From Sphingosinicella sp. YJ22 (GTDB lineage: Bacteria; Pseudomonadota; Alphaproteobacteria; Sphingomonadales; Sphingomonadaceae), in the NCBI RefSeq assembly GCF_011320075.1, contig NZ_JAANPA010000001.1:1-64000 (forward strand): a DNA stretch of 64,000 nucleotides, read 5' to 3'. The notes under the pieces are model-generated. The model was not told the DNA's origin, ran no database searches, and saw only the letters and a program-made list of their open reading frames with translations. How positions within the stretch are numbered: position 1 is the first letter of the stretch; each line of letters opens with the position of its first letter. Below, in pieces: positions 25,984-33,466 of this stretch. The translations under genes and the position numbers were made by a program.

Positions 25984-26058
25984 TTCAAGGGACCTCCAAG
26001 TGGGTAGTTCGGCGGAAAGTGCAGCCTTGCGGTTATTGGAAGTCCCCTTGGGGCTGCG
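25984..26058 (-). promoter_or_regulatory. odc mRNA leader with Shine-Dalgarno-sequestering helix
   Basis: The leader RNA contains GGGACUUCCAA (minus strand of 26036-26046), which can pair over all 11 positions (one G-U) with UUGGAGGUCCC (25989-25999), the sequence holding the odc Shine-Dalgarno. Competing structures are visible: CCCCAAGGGG, and GCAGCC with GGCUGC (26052-26057 and 26021-26026). Alphaproteobacterial odc genes are known to have a leader motif (speF); whether this is that family or a different one is not decided here. Confidence 0.6.
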
Positions 26059-26065
26059 GAGGCGC

Positions 26066-26094
26066 GATATATGAGGGGGGTCCCCCCATGTAAA
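26066..26094 (-). promoter_or_regulatory. probable sigma-70 promoter of odc with palindromic spacer
   Basis: On the minus strand TTTACA (26094-26089) and TATATC (26071-26066) are separated by exactly 17 bases. The spacer contains GGGGGGACCCCCC, a perfect palindrome placed where a repressor would block polymerase. Predicted start near 26058. Confidence 0.55.
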
Positions 26095-26221
26095 GTCCCG
26101 GAATCGCGGTGAACCGAAGCGATCCGGCGGCGAACGAAGCAACGCCGCTAAAGTGTTGGTTCAATGGGACGAATTGCGGCTCTCGATACAATCGAAAATG
26201 CGTCGAAGCGAAGCGAGGTGG

Positions 26222-26262
26222 CGTCGCGGATTGCTTCGTCGCCCCGCTCCCCGCAATGACGG
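26222..26262. repeat. dispersed repeat (GATTGCTTCGTCGC...CGCAATGACGG type)
   Basis: Matches the widespread proteobacterial intergenic repeat that reads CCGTCATTGCG...GCGACGAAGCAATC on the other strand. It lies just before the PLP-dehydratase gene and carries no gene. Confidence 0.55.
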
Positions 26263-26265
26263 CCA

Positions 26266-27231
26266 ATGACAGAGAATCGGGAAGCCCCCACGCGCGAGGG
26301 AGTCGAAGCCGCCGCGCGCCGCATCGCCGGATGGGTTACAAGAACGCCGCTGCTGCCGTTTGAATGGCGCGGGCGACGGCTGTGGGCGAAGGCGGAATGC
26401 CTGCAGCAAGGCGGCGCGTTCAAGCTGCGCGGGGCGACCAACCGTCTGCTCCAGCTTACCGACGCAGAGAAAAGGCACGGGGTCGTCGCCTTCTCGTCGG
26501 GCAATCACGCCCGCGGCGTCGCCATCGCCGCGCGCCGGCTCGGAATCGCTGCCACCATCGTCATGCCGTCCGACGCGCCTGTGGTGAAGCGCGAGGCGAC
26601 CGCGGCCGAGGGCGCGGCCATCGTCCTGTACGACCGGATGAATGAGGACCGCATCGCCATCGCCGGGCGCATCTCGCAGGAAACGGGCGCGATCGTGGTG
26701 CCGTCGTTCGACGACGTCGACATCGTCGAAGGGCAGGGGACGGTCGGCATCGAGATCGGCGAGCAGCTCGGTCGCGAGCCGCCGTTGGTGGTCGTGCCGT
26801 GCGGCGGCGGCGGCCTGTCCTCGGGCATCGCCCTGGCGCTGCCCGGATCGAGGGTCGTCCCGGTGGAGCCGGCCGCCTGGGACGACATGGCCCGGTCGCT
26901 GGAGCGCGGCGAGATCGTCCCGGTCGGCGCGGACGCCCCGCCGACCAGGCTGGACGCGCTGCAGACCCCGGTCGTCTCGCCTTATACGTTCGGCGTGCTC
27001 CACGCCCGCGGCGTGCGCGGCCTCGCGGTCAGCGACGTGGAAGCATTCGCGGCGATGCGCTTCGCTTTCGACAGCTTGCGGCTGGTGGTTGAGCCGGGCG
27101 GCGCGGCGGCGCTGGCGGCGGTGCTCGCGGACAAGGTCGCCGACGTGCCCGAGGGCAGCGTCGTCGTGCTGTCCGGAGGCAATGTCGATCCGGGGTTTTA
27201 CGCCTCGGTTCTGAACGGCTCGGCGGCGTAG
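26266..27231 (+). CDS. threonine/serine dehydratase-like PLP enzyme
   Basis: 321 residues of fold-type II. G-G-A-F-K-L-R-G-A-T-N (about 44-54) holds the PLP lysine; S-S-G-N-H-A-R-G-V-A (about 75-84) binds the cofactor phosphate region; C-G-G-G-G-L-S-S-G is the glycine loop. No C-terminal regulatory ACT domain. Likely a catabolic threonine/serine dehydratase; serine racemase or hydroxyaspartate dehydratase are alternatives. The 3' end overlaps a convergent small gene. Confidence 0.88.
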   Translation: MTENREAPTREGVEAAARRIAGWVTRTPLLPFEWRGRRLWAKAECLQQGGAFKLRGATNRLLQLTDAEKRHGVVAFSSGNHARGVAIAARRLGIAATIVMPSDAPVVKREATAAEGAAIVLYDRMNEDRIAIAGRISQETGAIVVPSFDDVDIVEGQGTVGIEIGEQLGREPPLVVVPCGGGGLSSGIALALPGSRVVPVEPAAWDDMARSLERGEIVPVGADAPPTRLDALQTPVVSPYTFGVLHARGVRGLAVSDVEAFAAMRFAFDSLRLVVEPGGAAALAAVLADKVADVPEGSVVVLSGGNVDPGFYASVLNGSAA

Positions 27232-27440
27232 CTCACGGGCATCGTCGCCTCGACCATCGCAGTGAGGCTGGACAGCTGGCGGGCCAGCTCGCGCAGCTCC
27301 GCCGCCTTCGTCTCCGCATCGACGCCGGGATTGGCCGACGCCGCGGTGTCGATCATTCGGGTGAGCGAGGGAAGCACCGTGCTTTCGATGGCCTCGAACG
27401 CGGCGTCGACGGCGATCTGCCGGAAATCCTGATGTATCAT
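27198..27440 (-). CDS. small helical hypothetical protein
   Basis: 80 residues, ATG with GAGGGGGCGGG upstream. Predicted all-helical and soluble (A-A-F-E-A-I-E-S-T-V-L-P-S-L; L-R-E-L-A-R-Q-L-S-S-L). Its 3' end overlaps the convergent PLP-dehydratase by 34 bases. No family recognised. Confidence 0.5.
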   Translation of the reverse strand: MIHQDFRQIAVDAAFEAIESTVLPSLTRMIDTAASANPGVDAETKAAELRELARQLSSLTAMVEATMPVSYAAEPFRTEA

Positions 27441-27510
27441 GCCCGCCCCCTCATGTTGCGGTGGAAGGAAAGGCTAGGCTTGGAGGGTTAAGCGGCCGTA
27501 AAGAGCCGGC

Positions 27511-27678
27511 ATGACCGGCCCGTCCTCCCTGATCATGTCGCTGCTGATGCTCGCGGGCTTCGCGCTCGCCGCCGGCGGCGTTTACCTGATCGCGAAGCGG
27601 AAGGATCGCCGCCGTGGCCTGCTGATGCTGGTCGCCGCCTTCGTCATGTGGGGCAATGTCGCGATCCTGTCGCTGTGA
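27511..27678 (+). CDS. 55-residue membrane protein
   Basis: A short open frame from ATG 27511 to TGA: two hydrophobic helices (about 7-27 and 36-55) joined by the basic loop K-R-K-D-R-R-R. Such two-helix peptides are common in the group. Coding potential is supported by the hydrophobic pattern with positively charged inside loop, but no strong ribosome site is visible. Confidence 0.45.
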   Translation: MTGPSSLIMSLLMLAGFALAAGGVYLIAKRKDRRRGLLMLVAAFVMWGNVAILSL

Positions 27679-27711
27679 AGAACGGTGAGACTGGCGCGGA
27701 TTGCGCCGGAA

Positions 27712-27891
27712 TCATCGCGGCGCCGCGTCTTTCCTGTCGCGGATACCGTCGCGCGGCCGGAAGATCATGCGCATCGGGCGGGTCTCCTCGCGGCGCCTGC
27801 GATAGGCGCGTACCGCAAGCAGCAACAAGGCCAGGACGAGGATGGCGATCAGGCCGATCCCCGTTTCGACGCGTACGCTGGAAATATCCAT
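27712..27891 (-). CDS. 59-residue single-span membrane protein
   Basis: ATG 27891 preceded by a strong GGGGAGGGGG ribosome site. One transmembrane helix (about 10-28), then a basic tail (R-R-R-R-E-E, R-P-R-D-G). No known function. Confidence 0.5.
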   Translation of the reverse strand: MDISSVRVETGIGLIAILVLALLLLAVRAYRRRREETRPMRMIFRPRDGIRDRKDAAPR

Positions 27892-28097
27892 CGTCCCCCT
27901 CCCCAGAGCGACCGGGCGGCACCAAGGCATTGAGCGTCAAATGGAAATATACTCCATTTGGCGCCTCGGAGCGAGACAGGAGTTGTCTGGCCCCCAAAGA
28001 TCTTTTCGGCTCCGGAACAGTCTCGGTTTTCGAGGCGTTGAGAGCCCGGTTCAGTCGATGCCCGGTCGGGAAGGGACCGGGCGAGGCGGCTGCGGAA

Positions 28098-28129
28098 GCC
28101 TGGCGGCGCGTCGCGTATCGCCGCCAGGC
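28098..28129. terminator. strong GC hairpin, possible terminator
   Basis: GCCTGGCGGCG and CGCCGCCAGGC form a perfect 11-bp stem with a 10-nt loop, 24 bases past the stop of the minus-strand gene at 28153. The T-tract is weak on both strands. Confidence 0.45.
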
Positions 28130-28152
28130 TTCGTTTCCGCGAGGCTGCGGCT

Positions 28153-28653
28153 TTACCGGCACCTGACCTCCTGGCGCTCGACCTCGCGGCCGAGCAGGGC
28201 GCCGAGCGCTCCGCCGATCAGCGTGCCCGCGGTGCGGTTGCGGCCGCCGTCGATGACGTTGCCGAGCAGGCCGCCGGCGGCGCCGCCGATGATGAGGCCG
28301 GTCGTGCCGTCGCTGCGCCGGCAATAATAGCGCCCGTCGGAGCCGCGATAGACCTGGTCGTTGGCCCCCAGCACGCGCTCGCGGTAGCGCGGGTCGTCGC
28401 GATAATAGCGGGCCGCGTCATAGTCGGTGGCGTAACGGTCGTCATAGTCGCCGTAGCGCCGGCCGCTGGACGGATAGCGGCGGCGTGCTTCCTCATAGCG
28501 GTCGCGCTCGCGCTCGTAGATGGCGCGCTCCTGGTCGAAGCGGCGCTGCGCCTCCTCCCAGCGCTGCTCGTCGGCGCGGGTCTGGGCCTCGGCCGGAACG
28601 GCGACAACGGTGGTTGCGGCGGCGAGCGCCAGGGCGATCAGATGCGTCCTCAA
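28153..28653 (-). CDS. secreted glycine-zipper protein
   Basis: 166 residues from a TTG start with GGGAGGG seven bases upstream. A signal peptide (to A-E-A-Q), then a charged coiled-coil-like region (about 26-65, R-R-F-D-Q-E-R-A), a Tyr/Asp-rich linker, and a glycine-zipper 2TM domain near 117-155 (G-L-I-I-G-G-A-A-G-G-L-L-G-N and G-T-L-I-G-G-A-L-G-A-L-L-G). Such domains sit in the outer membrane or periplasm; role unknown. Confidence 0.75.
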   Translation of the reverse strand: MRTHLIALALAAATTVVAVPAEAQTRADEQRWEEAQRRFDQERAIYERERDRYEEARRRYPSSGRRYGDYDDRYATDYDAARYYRDDPRYRERVLGANDQVYRGSDGRYYCRRSDGTTGLIIGGAAGGLLGNVIDGGRNRTAGTLIGGALGALLGREVERQEVRCR

Positions 28654-28976
28654 TGGCTTCCCTCCCGGTGAGAAACGGGTCGTTACGCCGTGGCACGGGG
28701 CGCCGAGCGCAGGGAAGGGAACGGCGACGAAACGACTCCTTTGCGCGTCGGAGTTGCAGCGGGGCGAGCAGCGGTCGCGGTCGATGGACGCGCGCGCCGT
28801 TTTGCGTTAACCTTTTCGGACCACGGCGCGGGGGCCAAGGATCGGCTGCCAGCGTTGGGTGCCGGGCATCCAGGTCGCCGGCCCCCGACCTTTCCCCTCA
28901 CTTCTGGCTCGGGAGGCGTGCGCGCCGCACGCCCCGATACGGAGCAGGTCGTCAAGACCGCGATGGGGAGCAGGTA
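28654..28976. other. 323-base divergent intergenic region
   Basis: Lies between the divergent glycine-zipper gene and the Tat-exported repeat-protein gene and must hold both promoters. Scattered A/T-rich patches (for example GCGTTAACCTTTT near 28803) are the only promoter-like features. No gene, clear palindrome or repeat element seen. Confidence 0.6.
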
Positions 28977-29591
28977 ATGAAGCCACAACGTCCCGTCACT
29001 CGCCGTTCCTTCTTCTCTCTGGTCGCCGGAGGCGCCGCGGCGGGGTCGCTCGGCCTCGTCAGCGGCAGCGCGTCGGGCGCGCAGGGCTGCTCGGACACCG
29101 ACCCGCTGTCGCGCGGCGGCGACCCCGGCGGGCGCGGCGTCCGCTGCCAGAACCAGCCCCAGACGGGCTGCAGCGACAGCGATCCCACCGATCCCGGCGG
29201 ACGCGGCCGCAACTGCCAGAACCGTCCGCAGACCGGGTGCAGCGACACCGACCCGACCGACCCGGTCGGGCGCGGCCGCACCTGCGCCGATCGGCCGCAG
29301 ACCGGCTGCAGCGACCGCGACCCCACCGATCCCGGCGGGCGCGGCCGCAATTGCGGCGGGCGCGGCGACGTCTACGAGACCGGCCGGCGCGAGCGGCGCT
29401 ACGAGGTGTGCTGGGTCGACCATCCCAGTCGAACCGACGACGAGTGCAACATCCAGACCTATACGGAGTGGGCGATCACCTTCTCCGACGGCCACACAGA
29501 ATATGACACGTTCGAGTCGACGCGGCGCCGCGCGGAGATGGAGCGGCTCGGCTATACGGCACGCTGGCACCGGATGATCGTCGACTGGTGA
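28977..29591 (+). CDS. Tat-exported protein with four Cys-bracketed D-x-D repeats
   Basis: 204 residues. A twin-arginine signal (T-R-R-S-F-F-S-L) is followed by four repeats of the form C-S-D-S-D-P-T-D-P-G-G-R-G-R-N-C, each with a Cys at both ends, joined by Q-N-R-P-Q-T-G. The C-terminal 70 residues form a separate mixed domain with two Cys (E-V-C-W-V-D-H; D-D-E-C-N-I-Q-T-Y). The repeats match those of the protein at 18790-19428. Disulfide-closed Asp loops suggest metal binding; not proven. Confidence 0.75.
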   Translation: MKPQRPVTRRSFFSLVAGGAAAGSLGLVSGSASGAQGCSDTDPLSRGGDPGGRGVRCQNQPQTGCSDSDPTDPGGRGRNCQNRPQTGCSDTDPTDPVGRGRTCADRPQTGCSDRDPTDPGGRGRNCGGRGDVYETGRRERRYEVCWVDHPSRTDDECNIQTYTEWAITFSDGHTEYDTFESTRRRAEMERLGYTARWHRMIVDW

Positions 29592-29775
29592 CGCGCCTTA
29601 CCGAGTTGCCGCTGAGTTCAAACGTCGGCTGTCGAGCCTTGCGGGCGCGTGAGCCTGGACCGCGACACTGTGTTCGCCGACAACAGGCGCGCGCAGACGC
29701 TGGCAATGAGCCGCGATCCGCGGCAGGGGTTCAGGAGCGCGGCGACATTCGGACCGACGGCGCGCTACGGAGCCA

Positions 29776-30168
29776 ATGTCGGGGCGTGAGCGGATTGCGT
29801 TGAGCTATTTTCTGGTTTTCATCGGCGCCGGCATCGGCGGTGCGCTTCGCCATGGCGTCAACCACCTGTCGTTGGCCTGGCTCGGGCCGGGATTTCCGTG
29901 GGGGACGCTGTTCGTGAACCTCGCCGGCGGGCTGCTGATCGGCGCGGTTGCCGGCCTGCTGGCGGAGAAGATCACCGGCTCGTATGAGCTGCGCCTGTTC
30001 CTCACCGTCGGCATTCTCGGCGGCTTCACCACCTTCTCCGCCTTCAGCCTGGAAGTCGCCCTGATGTGGCAGCGCGGCGAATATGGCGCGGCGCTGGCCT
30101 ACAGCCTGGCGTCGGTCATCGTCTCGGTCGGCGCGGTGTTCGCCGGGCTGGCGATCGCCTCGCGCTGA
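29776..30168 (+). CDS. crcB: fluoride exporter CrcB/FluC
   Basis: Fluc channels export fluoride as dual-topology dimers. 130 residues with four helices and the signatures G-A-L-R-H-G-V-N (21-28), G-T-L-F-V-N-L-A-G (about 43-51) and G-G-F-T-T-F-S-A-F-S-L-E with the Phe box. A single full-length copy. No fluoride riboswitch was recognised in the 184 bases upstream. It ends 5 bases before the convergent thiolase. Confidence 0.93.
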   Translation: MSGRERIALSYFLVFIGAGIGGALRHGVNHLSLAWLGPGFPWGTLFVNLAGGLLIGAVAGLLAEKITGSYELRLFLTVGILGGFTTFSAFSLEVALMWQRGEYGAALAYSLASVIVSVGAVFAGLAIASR

Positions 30169-30172
30169 GGCG

Positions 30173-31369
30173 TCAGTCGAGCAGCTCCACCGCCATCGCG
30201 GTCGCTTCGCCGCCGCCAATGCACAGGGTGGCAAGGCCGCGCTTGCCGCCGGTGGTCTCCAGAGCCGAGAGGAGGGTGCACAGGATTCGCGCGCCGCTGG
30301 CGCCGATCGGGTGGCCGAGGGCGGTGGCGCCGCCGTGGATGTTCAATTTGTCGTGGGGGATTCCGAGGTCGCGCATGGCGATCATGGCGACGCAGGCGAA
30401 CGCCTCGTTGACCTCGTAGAGATCGACATCGTCGACGCTCCAGCCGGCGCGGTCGAGCGCCTTGCGGACGGCGGGGACGGGGGCGGTGGTGAACTGGCTC
30501 GGCTCGGCGGCATGGGCGGCATGGGCGACGATGCGGGCGACCGGCTTCACGCCCATGCGCTCGGCGACGCTGGCGCGGGTGATGACCAGGGCCGCGGCGC
30601 CGTCGCTGATGCTGCTCGCGTTGGCGGCGGTGATGGTGCCGTCCTTGGCGAAGGCGGGCTTCAGCTGCGGGATCTTCTCGGGATTGGCCTTGCCGGGCTG
30701 CTCGTCGACGGCGACGGTGACCTCGCCCTTGCGGCTCGTCACGGTGACCGGGACGACCTCGCGGTCGAAGGCGCCGGAGGTGATGGCGGCGTTGGCGCGG
30801 CGCAGGGACTCGATCGCGTAATCGTCCTGGGCGGGGCGGGTGAACTGATATTCGCGGGCGCTGTCCTCCGCGAAGGTGCCCATCGCGCGGCCGCTGTCAT
30901 AGGCATCCTCGAGGCCGTCGAGCATCATGTGGTCGTAGACCGTGTCGTGGCCGATTCGGGCGCCGGAGCGGTGCTTCTTCATGAGATAGGGGGCGTTGGA
31001 CATCGACTCCATGCCGCCGGCGACGATCAGGTCGGCGCTTCCCGCGGCGATCATGTCGTGGGCGAACATCGCCGCCTGCATGCCAGAGCCGCAGACCTTG
31101 TTGACCGTCGTCGCCTCGACCGACTTGGGCAGGCCGGCGCCGAGCGCCGCCTGGCGTGCAGGGGCCTGGCCGAGGCCGGCGGGGAGGACGCAGCCCATGA
31201 AGATCTTGTCGACCTGGTCGCCCTCGATCCCGGCGCGGTCGATGGCGCCCTTGACCGCGGCGGCGCCGAGCTCGGTGGCGCTGAGGCCGGCGAGGCTGCC
31301 CTGGAACGAACCCATCGGGGTGCGGGCGTAGGAGAGGATGACGATCGGGTCGGCGGGGGCGGTGGCCAT
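30173..31369 (-). CDS. acetyl-CoA C-acetyltransferase (thiolase)
   Basis: 398 residues of thiolase fold: condenses or cleaves acetoacetyl-CoA. Catalytic Cys in N-K-V-C-G-S-G-M-Q-A (about 94), G-G-M-E-S-M-S, H352-like in N-x-H-G-G-A-T-A-L-G-H-P-I-G-A-S-G-A, and the late C-I-G-G-G. ATG 31369 follows the family start; upstream in-frame sequence is a repeat element. In context it can finish leucine breakdown (acetoacetate to acetyl-CoA). Confidence 0.92.
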   Translation of the reverse strand: MATAPADPIVILSYARTPMGSFQGSLAGLSATELGAAAVKGAIDRAGIEGDQVDKIFMGCVLPAGLGQAPARQAALGAGLPKSVEATTVNKVCGSGMQAAMFAHDMIAAGSADLIVAGGMESMSNAPYLMKKHRSGARIGHDTVYDHMMLDGLEDAYDSGRAMGTFAEDSAREYQFTRPAQDDYAIESLRRANAAITSGAFDREVVPVTVTSRKGEVTVAVDEQPGKANPEKIPQLKPAFAKDGTITAANASSISDGAAALVITRASVAERMGVKPVARIVAHAAHAAEPSQFTTAPVPAVRKALDRAGWSVDDVDLYEVNEAFACVAMIAMRDLGIPHDKLNIHGGATALGHPIGASGARILCTLLSALETTGGKRGLATLCIGGGEATAMAVELLD

Positions 31370-31385
31370 GGGTAAATCCTTCTTG

Positions 31386-31500
31386 TCCTCCCCGGCACGG
31401 GGAGGTGGCAGCGCGAAGCGCTGACGGAGGGGCTGCTCCGCGCTCGGCGCCAGCCCCTCCACCATGCTTCGCATGGTCCCCCTCCCCGTACCGGGGAGGA
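31386..31500. repeat. TCCTCCCCG palindromic element, copy E2
   Basis: 115 bp with 10-bp ends TCCTCCCCGG / CCGGGGAGGA, inner hairpins CAGCGCGAAGCGCTG and ATGCTTCGCAT, and a central stem AGGGGCTG / CAGCCCCT. It lies between the divergent thiolase and cytochrome genes. Confidence 0.9.
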
Positions 31501-31569
31501 TTTTCTGGGGCGCACATAAGTCCTTCCGGGGGCGTATTCAAACGCATCCGGGCTTGTTACGCTGGCCGC

Positions 31570-31986
31570 ATGATCAGCCGTCTCGCTCTCTCCGCCGCGG
31601 CCATCGCTTTGGCCGGTTCCGTCGCTTTCGCCCAGCCCGCGGCCACGCCGCCGCCGCCCGAGCGCAACCTGCAAGTGCTTCCGCGCGACATCGCCCAGCG
31701 CGACCTGATCAACATCATGCAGTCGTTCAACCGCGCGCTCGGCGTGGAGTGCAGCTATTGCCACGTCGCGGGCAATTTCGCGTCGGACGCCAACGGCCAC
31801 AAGAACATCGCGCGCGGGATGCTGCGCCTGACCCAGCGGCTGAACCGCGAGCTTTTGCCCGAGATCCAGGGGCTCGGCGAGCCGCGCGTGAGCTGCTTCA
31901 CCTGCCACCGCGGCGAGGCGCAGCCGGCGACGGCGCCCGGCGCTCCGCCAGCGGCGCCCCATACCCATAGCGGAGAGCGCGGCTAG
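31570..31986 (+). CDS. periplasmic dihaem c-type cytochrome (photosynthetic-RC-cytochrome-like)
   Basis: 138 residues: a signal peptide (to A-F-A-Q) and two haem motifs, C-S-Y-C-H (61-65) and C-F-T-C-H (109-113). The segment N-L-Q-V-L-P-R-D-I before them matches the short proteins related to the photosynthetic reaction-centre cytochrome subunit that occur in non-phototrophs. It probably carries electrons in the periplasm. It is 57 bases upstream of isovaleryl-CoA dehydrogenase, but direct involvement is unproven. Confidence 0.82.
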   Translation: MISRLALSAAAIALAGSVAFAQPAATPPPPERNLQVLPRDIAQRDLINIMQSFNRALGVECSYCHVAGNFASDANGHKNIARGMLRLTQRLNRELLPEIQGLGEPRVSCFTCHRGEAQPATAPGAPPAAPHTHSGERG

Positions 31987-32043
31987 GCTCTCCTTGTCGG
32001 CGCGTTTCCGGCTCTGCTAGGGGCGCGCCAAAGGGAGATAGAC

Positions 32044-33198
32044 ATGTCCGACTACGGGCTCGACTTCGCGCTCGGCGAGATGGCCGACACGATCCGCGAC
32101 ACCACCCGCCGCTTCGCCGAGGAGCGGATCGCGCCGCTCGCCGCGAAGATCGACGAGGAGGACTGGTTCCCGACCGAGCTGTGGCCCGAGATGGGCGTGC
32201 TCGGCCTCCATGGCATCACCGTCGCCGAGGAGGATGGCGGGCTCGGCCTCGGCTATCTCGAGCATGTCGTGGCGCAGGAGGAAGTGGCTCGGGCTTCGGC
32301 CTCGATCGGCCTCAGCTACGGCGCTCACTCGAACCTCTGCGTCAACCAGATCCGCCGCTGGGCGAACCCGGAGCAGAAGGCGAAATATCTGCCCAAGCTG
32401 ATTTCGGGCGAGCATGTCGGCTCGCTCGCCATGTCCGAGGCGGGGGCGGGCTCGGACGTCGTCTCGATGAAATTGAAGGCCGACAAGGCCGATGGCGGCT
32501 ACGTCCTCAACGGCACCAAATTCTGGATCACCAACGCGGCCTATGCCGATACGCTCGTGGTCTACGCCAAGACCGGCGAGGGCAGCCGCGGGATCACCAC
32601 CTTCATCATCGAGAAGGACATGCCGGGCTTCGCCATCGGCCAGAAGCTCGACAAGATGGGCATGCGCGGCTCGCCGACCGCGGAGCTGGTGTTCAACGAC
32701 TGCTTCGTTCCCGACGAGAACGTGATGGGCCCGGTCAACGGCGGCGTCGGCGTGCTGATGAGCGGGCTCGATTACGAGCGCACCGTGCTCGCCGGGATCC
32801 AGCTCGGAATCATGCAGGCCTGCCTCGACGTGGTCCTGCCCTACGTCCGCGAGAGGAAGCAGTTCGGCAAGCCGATCGGCGCCTTCCAGCTCATCCAGGC
32901 CAAGGTCGCCGACATGTATGTCGCGCTCAATTCGGCGCGGGCCTACGTCTACACCGTCGCCAGGAACTGCGATGCGGGCAAGACCACCCGTTTCGACGCC
33001 GCTGGGGCGATCTTGCTGGCGTCCGAAAGCGCCGTGAAAGTCAGCCTCGAGGCGATCCAGGCCTTGGGCGGCGCCGGCTACACCAAGGACTGGCCGGTCG
33101 AGCGCTACATGCGCGACGCCAAGCTCCTCGACATCGGCGCGGGCACGAACGAGATCCGCCGGATGCTGATCGGGCGGGAGCTGATCGGAGCGGCTTAG
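32044..33198 (+). CDS. ivd: isovaleryl-CoA dehydrogenase
   Basis: FAD enzyme oxidising isovaleryl-CoA to 3-methylcrotonyl-CoA, the third step of leucine degradation. 384 residues, acyl-CoA dehydrogenase fold; A-M-S-E-A-G-A-G-S-D (about 123-132), W-I-T-N-A and the typical IVD block S-G-L-D-Y-E-R-T-V-L-A (glutamate base on helix G). It shares a cluster with both methylcrotonyl-CoA carboxylase subunits. Confidence 0.92.
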   Translation: MSDYGLDFALGEMADTIRDTTRRFAEERIAPLAAKIDEEDWFPTELWPEMGVLGLHGITVAEEDGGLGLGYLEHVVAQEEVARASASIGLSYGAHSNLCVNQIRRWANPEQKAKYLPKLISGEHVGSLAMSEAGAGSDVVSMKLKADKADGGYVLNGTKFWITNAAYADTLVVYAKTGEGSRGITTFIIEKDMPGFAIGQKLDKMGMRGSPTAELVFNDCFVPDENVMGPVNGGVGVLMSGLDYERTVLAGIQLGIMQACLDVVLPYVRERKQFGKPIGAFQLIQAKVADMYVALNSARAYVYTVARNCDAGKTTRFDAAGAILLASESAVKVSLEAIQALGGAGYTKDWPVERYMRDAKLLDIGAGTNEIRRMLIGRELIGAA

Positions 33199-33199
33199 G

Positions 33200-33454
33200 A
33201 TGAGCGGCGCATCGGCCATTCCCGGCGGTATCGTGCACGATCTGCCGGACGAACTTGAAACGGCCCTGCGCGGCGATCCGAAAGCGCTCGCGACATGGCA
33301 GGACATCAGCCCGATCGCCCGCAACGAATGGATCTGCTGGATGACGTCCGCGAAGAAGGAAGAGACACGGCGCAAGCGTCTCGACTGGGGCCGATCGAGC
33401 CTCAGCGAGGGGAAGCGCCGGCCATGTTGCTGGCCGGGCTGTCCCCACCGCTGA
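33200..33454 (+). CDS. YdeI/OmpD-associated C-terminal domain protein
   Basis: 84 residues. Starts right after the dehydrogenase stop. The pattern I-A-R-N-E-W-I-C-W-M-T-S-A-K-K-E-E-T-R-R-K-R corresponds to the C-terminal domain of YdeI/OmpD-associated proteins; the usual N-terminal domain is absent. The end C-C-W-P-G-C-P-H-R could bind metal. Role unknown. Confidence 0.7.
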   Translation: MSGASAIPGGIVHDLPDELETALRGDPKALATWQDISPIARNEWICWMTSAKKEETRRKRLDWGRSSLSEGKRRPCCWPGCPHR

Positions 33455-33466
33455 GCTGCGGCTCGG

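Noticed and set aside
29592-29775. Possible fluoride riboswitch before crcB
   Set aside because: I looked for the conserved GG-x-GATGG start and pseudoknot sequences and did not find them.
30173-31474. Longer thiolase start at 31474
   Set aside because: The added residues come from the palindromic element; ATG 31369 matches the family.
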